Notes under the pieces: model-generated
The model's database searches: none
The model's input: only the letters and a program-made list of their open reading frames with translations
Told to the model about the DNA's origin: nothing
Program-made: the position numbers and the translations under genes
In this document: one piece after another, positions 19,014 through 25,617 of the stretch
Layout: each line of letters opens with the position of its first letter
Position numbering within the stretch: position 1 is the stretch's first letter
Source of the DNA: Planctomycetota bacterium
GTDB lineage: Bacteria; Planctomycetota; UBA8108; JACQVS01
Direction: 5' to 3'
NCBI GenBank assembly: GCA_028280485.1
Contig: JANQLS010000037.1
Span: 1 to 64,000 of the forward strand
Length of the DNA: 64,000 bases

Positions 19014-20105
19014 CTACGAACAGGATTCATCTTCGATACACTGTAAGCCTAACTCAAGAGCGAGAAGCTGTAAGGCGATAGCTTTGTTGACGGGCACTTC
19101 TTTAAGTCCAAATTCTTTGAAAGTGGCTCCCACTGATTCTCCACGTTCGAGCTGAATTCTCAACTGTGGTAAACGACTTTTAAAATCAAGGTAGGTCGTG
19201 GGAAGACCTTCTTGGGGTGGGGCCACTAAATTTTCCAAAAGAAAGAGGGGGATTTCCGTCACTAAACACAGAGGTTGCCCGCCGAGTGATTGCACCCATT
19301 CCATGGAACTCTGTTTGAAAAGCTGAGCCGTCTGAGGATCATTTTGCTGTAGAAAATGTTCTCTCATCGCCGTCCCTCGGGGTGTGGTTGTAAATCCGGG
19401 TCCGATATACTCAAATCCCTTTTCGCCGTGCCGATTGTGATCGAAGAGACGATGGAGTTCTCTTTTCATGACGGCCCCGTATCGAGTTTGAAGGTCTTTA
19501 GTGCGATCGATCCAGCCTCTTTCGATGAGTAATAAACCTCCTTCTGAAATCAACATGCCATGAAGGCTCATATGGAGATCGAGGGGGCCTCGGTCTTTTA
19601 AAAACTCTACCCATACCTCATTCTCAACTCTTAGATCGGGATAGCCGAACTCGACATCTCGGCCGGGGAGTTCGCGAAAGACTTCCTTTAAGCACTGCTC
19701 GGGATCGGCCCAGTTTTTAATCCACGATTCATTGATCGAGGCTCCATCGGGATTGATGTGAGGGAGAATATAAAATGTTCTGCCTTCTAACCAGGGTGGA
19801 GGTTCAGCATTCAATGCGACATCGGAGATGAGCTGAGTTAGAGTCATCGCGCCGATGGGTTCATCGGAATGGGCTCCTGAGACCAAGCTGATCTTTTTGG
19901 ACCCCGTTCCTAGAACGGCTCCCCAGAGGGGTCGCCCTTCTTCACTTCGTCCGATGACCTCAAGGCTTCCTCTTTGCTTTTGAGACAAGGGCTTTCCGAG
20001 TTGGCTTAGCTCTTGACTGAGTTCGGCCTCGGTCTTCATTGCCTGAAGTGAGCTGTAGAGCTCGGGTGAAAAGAGGGTGATCTCCGGGAGTTGATGAGTC
20101 GTCAT
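19014..20105 (-). CDS. M14-family zinc carboxypeptidase-like protein
   Basis: A 363-residue metallocarboxypeptidase-fold protein. The zinc site H-x-x-E is H79-S-D-E82 in V-S-G-A-H-S-D-E-P-I-G. N-P-D-G (118-121) matches the M14 substrate loop. A third His ligand lies in D-L-H-M-S-L-H-G (H178 or H182), and the catalytic Glu is probably E284 in L-V-T-E-I-P-L-F. There is no signal peptide, so it is cytosolic. It is the first gene of the leftward unit with the nuclease and ATPase genes. M14-like enzymes include peptidases and deacylases of the succinylglutamate desuccinylase type; the substrate cannot be told from sequence. Confidence 0.82.
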   Translation of the reverse strand: MTTHQLPEITLFSPELYSSLQAMKTEAELSQELSQLGKPLSQKQRGSLEVIGRSEEGRPLWGAVLGTGSKKISLVSGAHSDEPIGAMTLTQLISDVALNAEPPPWLEGRTFYILPHINPDGASINESWIKNWADPEQCLKEVFRELPGRDVEFGYPDLRVENEVWVEFLKDRGPLDLHMSLHGMLISEGGLLLIERGWIDRTKDLQTRYGAVMKRELHRLFDHNRHGEKGFEYIGPGFTTTPRGTAMREHFLQQNDPQTAQLFKQSSMEWVQSLGGQPLCLVTEIPLFLLENLVAPPQEGLPTTYLDFKSRLPQLRIQLERGESVGATFKEFGLKEVPVNKAIALQLLALELGLQCIEDESCS

Positions 20106-20243
20106 GGTGAAATCTATAAATTTGATGATTTAAATGATATTTGTAGATCCTAGGGATTATGATATCGCTTGTCGATGGACTTTTTGATACGAGCTCCTTA
20201 ATACGAGCATCTTCATCAGAGTACTGAAATCCCATACCTAAAT

Positions 20244-20870
20244 ATGAATAATCCTTACGAAGCTCCAAAACACTCAGATTCTTCCTATAGCTCTGAAGAG
20301 TGGGAATCGGTAACGGATCGCCCGGCCATCTGGCCCAAGCACCTCGGTACGATTTGTTTGATCATGGGGATCTTGGCGACGGTCGGAGCATTGATTCAAT
20401 TAGTGAGTACTTTTATTGTTCCGGTTATCTCAAGTGCTACCTCCAACGCTGGGGGAGATGGAGGAGCGTTCTCCGTTATCGAGGGGCATCTGGTCTATTT
20501 CATCTTTCTCCACTTGCTGACCTTAATTTTGGGCATCGGTCTTTGTGTATGCGCCTACGGCTTCATGACCAAAAAAGCCTGGATCGGGTCGATCATTCAC
20601 ATTTGGGCTGCGGGGAAAGTTTTTTTAGCGATACTTACCACGGTTATCAATGTCCTCATCGCTGAACAAAACGTTCAACTGATTATCGATACAAATCCAT
20701 TTATAAGGGATCTCGAGGATCCACATTCGTTCATGCTGGCAGCGCAGTACGTCGGCTTGCTCTTCGGGGTCTTTTATACCTCGGCGTTGCCGATTTTCTT
20801 CTTCATCTTTATGAGAGATTCTAAAGTGAAGCAAGAAGTGAGGAGCTGGAGTGGGCTTAAACCCGCTTAA
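20244..20870 (+). CDS. NPYEAP-motif multi-pass membrane protein
   Basis: A 208-residue membrane protein. It begins M-N-N-P-Y-E-A-P, the N-P-Y-x-A-P motif I associate with cytosolic N-termini of planctomycete membrane proteins. Four hydrophobic segments follow (about 36-60, 84-107, 112-137, 165-190). The function is unknown; no transport or enzyme signature is present. It starts 138 bp from the divergent peptidase gene. Another protein here (27276-28175) carries N-P-Y-Q-A-P. Confidence 0.8.
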   Translation: MNNPYEAPKHSDSSYSSEEWESVTDRPAIWPKHLGTICLIMGILATVGALIQLVSTFIVPVISSATSNAGGDGGAFSVIEGHLVYFIFLHLLTLILGIGLCVCAYGFMTKKAWIGSIIHIWAAGKVFLAILTTVINVLIAEQNVQLIIDTNPFIRDLEDPHSFMLAAQYVGLLFGVFYTSALPIFFFIFMRDSKVKQEVRSWSGLKPA

Positions 20871-20892
20871 ATAGATTCATCAATAGAACCTA

Positions 20893-21477
20893 TCAGCTGG
20901 ATTCTTTCTGGGCAATCCGTTGAGACCAAAAATCAAAGTGCATTTGCACTCTTCGAGCTCGGTCGTGAGCTTTGAGGATTCCGTGAGGATTTTGCATCTC
21001 TTGTTGGTAGTGCCAAGATTCTTTAAGTTTTTGGGCTAAGGGATTACCGAGGCATTCTAAGAGAAAGATCGCTGTTGATATCTGTTGTGAAACCGCATCT
21101 TCAGGGCTGCAGTCCAGTAATGAGTGAAAAACTTCTTCGTATTGGTTGGGATGTAATAACGCGATGGATACTGCTAAGGGGGCGAGGACTTCACTGCCGT
21201 TTAAAAAGCGAAACTGAAGATCATCGAGGTGATTGGAATTATTCTTAACTAATAAACAAACGGCACCGACGAGGCTGAGTCTCCAGTCTTCAGCTCGAAG
21301 TACTTCTGAAGTGTATTCGGAATCGGCGAGGAGGCGTTCGGCTACTTTCGAGTAAACTTTTAAATCTTTTTCAGGTCCTGCCTTACTCCAAATCAAATCC
21401 TTTGGGTGTAAAAAATAGCCTTGGCCCGAAGAATCTTCACCTAACCAATCTAAGACTTCAGTTCGTGCGTGTTTCAA
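20893..21477 (-). CDS. Hypothetical cytosolic protein
   Basis: A 194-residue protein that I do not recognise. It is soluble and largely helical, with a hydrophobic centre (L-S-L-V-G-A-V-C-L-L-V and L-A-P-L-A-V-S-I-A-L-L) compatible with a helical repeat fold, and a basic C-terminal H-D-R-A-R-R-V. The ATG follows GAGGAG at about -9, which supports the start. It is convergent with the NPYEAP gene (22-bp gap), and the multi-hairpin element 21541-21734 lies directly upstream. Confidence 0.7.
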   Translation of the reverse strand: MKHARTEVLDWLGEDSSGQGYFLHPKDLIWSKAGPEKDLKVYSKVAERLLADSEYTSEVLRAEDWRLSLVGAVCLLVKNNSNHLDDLQFRFLNGSEVLAPLAVSIALLHPNQYEEVFHSLLDCSPEDAVSQQISTAIFLLECLGNPLAQKLKESWHYQQEMQNPHGILKAHDRARRVQMHFDFWSQRIAQKESS

Positions 21478-21540
21478 TGGGTGTCGTCTCCTCGATTAAA
21501 ATCCAGCCCAAATATCATCGGAACTTGATTTCATCTTAAT

Positions 21541-21734
21541 TAGTTTCTGTTGAAACTAGCTCCTATGGAGCACGTTTCAACCGTTCCAGCAAATCTCCGA
21601 TTTGCTTTCACTCCGCTAAACATAGGGTCTTCGCCCCTACGCAGTAATAATGGAATAAAGACCTAGGGTCTTTATTCAAGGCCGAGTTGATCCCAACTCG
21701 GCTTAGTTCCTGTTTAATCAACAGGAACTAATTA
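21541..21734 (+). repeat. Family-3 multi-hairpin element, copy A
   Basis: An element of ~190 nt made of consecutive hairpins. H1 pairs GTTGAAAC (21549-21556) with 21574-21581 and has an inner GCTCC/GGAGC. H2 is AGCAAATC/GATTTGCT (21588-21606). H3 is TAGGG/CCCTA (21623-21639). H4 is an 11-bp stem (21653-21677). H5 is GCCGAGTTG-ATCC-CAACTCGGC (21681-21702). H6 is TTAGTTCCTGTT-TAATC-AACAGGAACTAA (21703-21731). The TAA stop of the leftward acetyltransferase gene (21732-21734) abuts its 3' end. It occupies most of the 254-bp gap between two leftward genes. I do not recognise it as a named RNA or mobile element. Confidence 0.85.
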
Positions 21735-22277
21735 ACTCTCGTAAAACTCTTCTCGGTAGCGAGCCAGCCCCTCTTCAAGTTTTAGAGCAGGAACTTTCTT
21801 CCACAAAATTAGAAAAGCTTCCTCGATGGCTTCAGCAGGAATACCTTCGAATTCACAGCGAACGTTGTACTCGACTGCAGGAGTAAATCCAAATTTTTTG
21901 TAAAAGTTGGGGTGTCCTAAAACAATAATGAAGTCGTGTTCATTATTTTCAAGTTCCTTTAAGGTTTCTTCCATCAGAAGACTGCCGATGCCTTGGTTCT
22001 GATATTTAGGGAGTACACTGAGGGGAGCTAAACCCAAGCCGTTTAAACATTGTGTTTCTTCCCCAGAGCCTGAGGGAGAATGGATCTGGCTTGGAGTGTA
22101 GAGGATCTGTGCCACCACTTCTCCATTGAGTTCGGCGACCCAGGAAAGTTCTGTTGCTTGATTTACTCGAAGTTGGTTGACTAGTTGAGATTCAACGGAC
22201 CCTTCAAAAGCGGATTCTAATATGGAGGAGATGGCTTCAGAATCACCGGGCTGCTCTCTCCGAATTACGATGGACAT
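21732..22277 (-). CDS. GNAT-family N-acetyltransferase (YhbS-like)
   Basis: A 181-residue acetyl-CoA-dependent acetyltransferase. The GNAT order is visible: an N-terminal I-R-R-E-Q-P-G-D-S-E-A-I strand-helix, L-G-L-A-P-L-S-V-L-P-K-Y-Q-N-Q-G-I-G-S-L-L-M with the Q-x-x-G-I-G acetyl-CoA loop, and a closing V-L-G-H-P-N-F-Y-K-K-F-G-F typical of the YhbS subgroup. The acceptor is unknown. Length is normal for the family. The TAA stop lies at the border of the family-3 element (TTAATTAG on the coding strand). Confidence 0.88.
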   Translation of the reverse strand: MSIVIRREQPGDSEAISSILESAFEGSVESQLVNQLRVNQATELSWVAELNGEVVAQILYTPSQIHSPSGSGEETQCLNGLGLAPLSVLPKYQNQGIGSLLMEETLKELENNEHDFIIVLGHPNFYKKFGFTPAVEYNVRCEFEGIPAEAIEEAFLILWKKVPALKLEEGLARYREEFYES

Positions 22278-22536
22278 GTTGAGAATTCTTTCATAAAGGG
22301 AGTTTGAAGCAGTCTTTACGAGGCTAAGAATCTTGCCGGTAAACGGTTAGAACGAAACGCACATTGAGATTTAGATTTTGGATGACAGAATAAGGGGAGT
22401 GTCCCTTCTTTTTAAGCATTTTAGAAATATCTTCAAAATCCCCTAAAATTCTTCAAAATGGGGTGACTTCAACCTCAGAACAAATTATTACCTACACTCG
22501 ATTATCCCTAACCGAAATCCTCAACGAGAAACCCAG

Positions 22537-24120
22537 ATGTCAGATAAAGATAAGCCTCGGTCCCCCGAAGAGATTCAAAAAGACCTGCAAGACTTCCTCA
22601 AAGATAAGTTAGGCGGGCAGGTGTTTTCTATCCCCATGGGCAGCGGAGAAATGCCGGGGTCTAGCGATGAATCAGGGGGCGAAGAGTCTCCCGAAGACGA
22701 ACAAAACAAACGCAAAGAAGAAGCTCTCAAGTTCAGTTTGACACCTCGTCAAGTGAAGGAGCATTTAGATCGCTTTGTCATCGGGCAAGAACAAGCGAAG
22801 AAGGCTTTATCGGTCGCCGTTTGTGACCACTACAACAATGTGAAGTTGTCGCTTCAATCGGAAGAAAACCAACGCGACGATTATATTAAGCAAAATGTGA
22901 TCTTACTCGGTCCAACGGGAGTCGGGAAAACCTATCTCATTCGAACGATCGCACAGTTGGTGGGAGTTCCCTTTGTTAAAGCGGATATCACCAAATTCTC
23001 AGAAACTGGTTATGTGGGTGGAGATGTCGATGACTTGGTTCGCGAACTCGTTCGCATGGCAAATGGCGACATCGAATTGGCTGAGCACGGCATCATCTTT
23101 TTAGATGAGATCGATAAGATTGCTTCTCAAGGCGGTACCTTAGGAAAAGATGTCAGTGGACGCGGAGTTCAAACCGGTCTTCTAAAACTATTAGAAGATA
23201 CCGAAGTCAACGCCCGTAGCCCGAATGACATCAGCAGTCAATTTCAGGAAATGTTCCAGATGCGAAGCGGCGGAAAAGCTGCGAAGCGAACGGTGTGCAC
23301 CCGCCATATCCTCTTCGTTGTCAGCGGGGCCTTTTCGGGGATGGAAGAGTTTATTAAGAAGCGTCTACAAAAAGGGAATATCGGATTCGTATCGGGAAAA
23401 GATTCGGACGAGCTCGATCGCGATGAACTTTTCGGTCAAGTGACGACTCAAGACTTTGTCGAATACGGTTTTGAACCAGAATTCATCGGACGACTTCCCA
23501 TTAGAGTTTCCTTAAACAGCCTCTCAAGTGATGATCTGTTCACGATCTTAACTACTTCAGAAGGTTCTATCCTGAATCAGCACGCTCGTAATTTTGATGG
23601 CTACGGTTTACAAGTTGCATTCACGCCGGAAGCTTTAGAAAAGGTTTCTCAAATCGCTTACGACGAGCGAACGGGAGCGCGGGGATTGATGACCGTTTTA
23701 GAATCGCGACTTCGCGAGTTTAAGTTCCATCTCCCCGGCGGTGATCTACAAAAATTATTGATTACTGAAAAAGTGATCGAAGATCCCGAGAAGGCCCTTC
23801 TAGAGCTCATCGAGAATCCACAGAAAGACGTCGAAGAATTCGATCGCTTTCAGGTTCGACAATTTGGAATCGACTACGAACAACGATTTGGAGTTCGCCT
23901 TGTCTTAGATGATTCAGCCACCACGATGGCCATCTCTTTAGCTAAAGAATTAGATCTCACCGTAGAAGGTTATCTTGAAAACGTCTTTGGGAAACACGGT
24001 GAATTCCTGAAGAAGATCAAAGAAAAAGCGGGTCGAGAATCTCTTCTCGTCACGCCTCAAGTTTTGAATAATCCCGTCGATGGAGTGGATCTCTGGCTTC
24101 GGGGTGAAGAAGATAGTTAG
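22537..24120 (+). CDS. ClpX-like AAA+ ATPase without zinc-binding domain
   Basis: A 527-residue AAA+ unfoldase of the ClpX type. Instead of the N-terminal C4 zinc domain it has a low-complexity Pro/Ser/Gly/Glu stretch (1-62). The core then follows ClpX: L-T-P-R-Q-V-K-E-H-L-D-R-F-V-I-G-Q, Walker A G-P-T-G-V-G-K-T (125-132), pore loop G-Y-V-G (158-161), Walker B I-I-F-L-D-E (186-191), an I-G-F loop (282-284) that in ClpX docks ClpP, P-E-F-I-G-R-L-P and a sensor-2 G-A-R-G-L. The RKH pore loop is not recognisable, and the C-terminus is extended by roughly 100 residues. It is probably a ClpX paralogue with its own substrates. The TAG stop is inside a family-3 repeat. Confidence 0.88.
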   Translation: MSDKDKPRSPEEIQKDLQDFLKDKLGGQVFSIPMGSGEMPGSSDESGGEESPEDEQNKRKEEALKFSLTPRQVKEHLDRFVIGQEQAKKALSVAVCDHYNNVKLSLQSEENQRDDYIKQNVILLGPTGVGKTYLIRTIAQLVGVPFVKADITKFSETGYVGGDVDDLVRELVRMANGDIELAEHGIIFLDEIDKIASQGGTLGKDVSGRGVQTGLLKLLEDTEVNARSPNDISSQFQEMFQMRSGGKAAKRTVCTRHILFVVSGAFSGMEEFIKKRLQKGNIGFVSGKDSDELDRDELFGQVTTQDFVEYGFEPEFIGRLPIRVSLNSLSSDDLFTILTTSEGSILNQHARNFDGYGLQVAFTPEALEKVSQIAYDERTGARGLMTVLESRLREFKFHLPGGDLQKLLITEKVIEDPEKALLELIENPQKDVEEFDRFQVRQFGIDYEQRFGVRLVLDDSATTMAISLAKELDLTVEGYLENVFGKHGEFLKKIKEKAGRESLLVTPQVLNNPVDGVDLWLRGEEDS

Positions 24121-24144
24121 TTTCTGTTGAATAGCAGGAACTAA
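24117..24144 (+). repeat. Family-3 mini copy (ends only)
   Basis: TTAGTTTCTG (24117-24126) pairs with CAGGAACTAA (24135-24144) across an 8-nt loop. It looks like the two outer ends of a family-3 element with everything between removed, placed in tandem directly before full copy B. Its first bases contain the TAG stop of the ClpX-like gene (24118-24120). Confidence 0.75.
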
Positions 24145-24304
24145 TTAGTTTCTGTTGAATCTTGCTCCTTCGGAGATAGCTTCAACCGTTTCGGCAATTT
24201 TTCAAATTGCCTTCACTCCGCTAAACGTAGGCTCATAGAGCCTATGTTTAGCGGCCGAGTTGATCCCAACTCGGCTTAGTTCCTGTTTAATCAACAGGAA
24301 CTAA
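24144..24304 (+). repeat. Family-3 multi-hairpin element, copy B
   Basis: Full copy, again a hairpin string. H1 is GTTGAA/TTCAAC (24154-24159 with 24181-24186) with inner CTCC-TTC-GGAG. H2 is GGCAATTT/AAATTGCC (24193-24211). One 17-bp stem at 24218-24254 with an ATA loop and a single wobble replaces H3/H4. H5 has the same ATCC loop as copies A and C (24254-24275). H6 is TTAGTTCCTGTT-TAATC-AACAGGAACTAA (24276-24304). Stem sequences of H1-H4 differ from copy A, yet pairing is intact. Confidence 0.85.
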
Positions 24305-24330
24305 TTAATCCTTAAATTGCTTGAGTATTA

Positions 24331-24364
24331 AACGGAAAAAGCCACCGCGAGCGGTGGCTTTTTT
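24331..24364 (+). terminator. Rho-independent terminator
   Basis: GCCACCGC-GA-GCGGTGGC (24341-24358), a near-perfect GC-rich stem preceded by GGAAAAA and followed by six T (24359-24364). It lies about 220 bp beyond the ClpX-like stop, after the family-3 copies, and is the clearest intrinsic terminator in the window. Confidence 0.9.
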
Positions 24365-24390
24365 ATTGGTGTTTGTCTCGTGAGATCACC

Positions 24391-24543
24391 TTAACTAACC
24401 CGAAGCGTGAGCGAGGGGAAGATACTTTCATTTAGAATCTTATAACTTTAATCTACGTAGCGTAGAAATGACCCAATCTCGCCAGGTGACAACTTTAAGA
24501 CCGCACTGTTCTTTTACCCTCGTTAGCGCATCGGGCTAGATAA
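24391..24543. repeat. Family-2 inverted repeat, long form
   Basis: Degenerate arms at 24391-24418 (TTAACTAACCCGAAGCGTGA and on) and 24517-24543 flank about 100 bp of interior. Part of the interior (24418-24490) resembles the sequence after the solitary arm at 4456-4483, with shared CTACGT and ATGAC blocks. This indicates that the family has a real internal sequence and that short copies are deletion forms. Confidence 0.75.
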
Positions 24544-24942
24544 CTTAATTCTTCAGGTCTCGTTTTAGATCTTTGAAATCCCTTGCGCTAAAGTATCTAG
24601 GGCCTTGTCCGAAGCTGGTACGAGTCGTTTTAATTTCAATTGAATAGGAGCTGAATCAGCTTCGTCACAAGCATTGGGTTTTTCTACTTCAATTTAGGTG
24701 AGATTACTGTTTGATATTCCAACAGTAAGTGAACACTAAGATCAGCTTTGGGAATAGAGTGATATTATTAATCCTTCTGTTTGCAGTGGATCGAAGTTTT
24801 TATCCCTCCTGAGAGACTGTGTGTTGGGAAGGGAATTATTGAAAAAACCACAAGAGATTTTTGATTTCAATCGTTGCGGGTGACAGTGAGCAACGAATTG
24901 AAGAATTTAAGATTCCAATTTTTGATCGAGAGGTGGCTAAAA
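24544..24942. promoter_or_regulatory. Gene-free upstream region with one hairpin
   Basis: About 400 bp before the small gene at 24943. The only clear structure is a perfect 8-bp inverted repeat TTACTGTT/AACAGTAA (24704-24711 and 24721-24728) with a 9-bp spacer, which could be an operator or a leader hairpin. I see no open frame worth calling and no RNA gene that I recognise. Confidence 0.35.
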
Positions 24943-25302
24943 ATGGCTATCAAATCTTTAGTTCAATCGAAATATATTCCCGTTTTAGTTTTATGTGCGT
25001 TGGTGGTGTTTGGGGGGGTGGCTTTTAACAAGGTTAGCTTTGGGGATCCGCTAAAGGTCACTTCAACCGGAACGACAACCACCGTTAAAGGAAATTTAGG
25101 CGTTCGATTCAGAATTGGTGCAAAGGGTCAAAACCAGGAAGCTATTGAGGAGATTGACGACGCCATCATGATTCATTTCGCGAACCTCTTCGTTAGAATT
25201 ACCCGCCAGGAAGATGTTGGTGTGATCACTAATGTGATGATTCCTCGCGAGAATTTGCTTTACCTAAAGTACTGGAATTTAGATCCCCCTGAAGGTCAAT
25301 GA
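24943..25302 (+). CDS. Small exported or membrane-anchored hypothetical protein
   Basis: A 119-residue protein. The ATG at 24943 follows GAGAGG and gives M-A-I-K-S-L-V-Q-S-K-Y with a hydrophobic segment I-P-V-L-V-L-C-A-L-V-V-F-G-G-V-A-F as signal or anchor; an in-frame upstream ATG at 24874 would put this segment 23 residues deeper. The mature part has a Thr-rich strand (S-T-G-T-T-T-T-V-K-G) and no motif that I recognise. The C-terminus is acidic (D-P-P-E-G-Q). It stands alone, followed by family-3 copy C. Confidence 0.6.
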   Translation: MAIKSLVQSKYIPVLVLCALVVFGGVAFNKVSFGDPLKVTSTGTTTTVKGNLGVRFRIGAKGQNQEAIEEIDDAIMIHFANLFVRITRQEDVGVITNVMIPRENLLYLKYWNLDPPEGQ

Positions 25303-25384
25303 GGATTGCAGTGAGTTTTAAGAGCTCGGTTGGTAGTCTTTAATTGCGGTCTTTGCTATATTCAGTAATGCTGTAAAGCAATCT

Positions 25385-25574
25385 AGCTTCTGTTGAATAA
25401 AGGTCGTTCCGACCTTTATTCAAACGCTCCAAGCAGTTCTGCGCTACGCCTTTGGCATAGCCCTAAAGGGCTGCGGCGTCGCTCCACTGAAATAGGGCTA
25501 TTAGCCCTATTTCGTGACTTGCGTGATCCCACGCAAGTATAATAAGTTTCTGTTTAATCAACAGGAACTTATTA
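25385..25574 (+). repeat. Family-3 multi-hairpin element, copy C
   Basis: The third copy, most diverged in stem sequence. H1 is a 14-bp stem at 25393-25423 with a TTC loop. A nested pair ACGCC/GGCGT around AGCCC/GGGCT spans 25446-25479. H4 is an 11-bp stem at 25489-25513 with an ATT loop. H5 is ACTTGCGTG-ATCC-CACGCAAGT (25517-25538), a completely different stem from A and B but the same loop. H6 is a 15-bp stem at 25540-25574 with the same TAATC loop. The rest of the 315-bp gap (25303-25617) carries a 12-bp inverted repeat CTCGGTTGGTAG (25325-25336) / CTACCAACCGAG (25575-25586) that encloses the element. Confidence 0.85.
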
Positions 25575-25617
25575 CTACCAACCGAGATCTCTCAAAGCTC
25601 CTCCACAAGGATCAATT

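Noticed and set aside
21541..25574. Family-3 elements as integron attC sites
   Set aside because: They are longer and have a chain of separate hairpins rather than one imperfect hairpin with R/L boxes, and there is no integrase or cassette array; the comparison was dropped.
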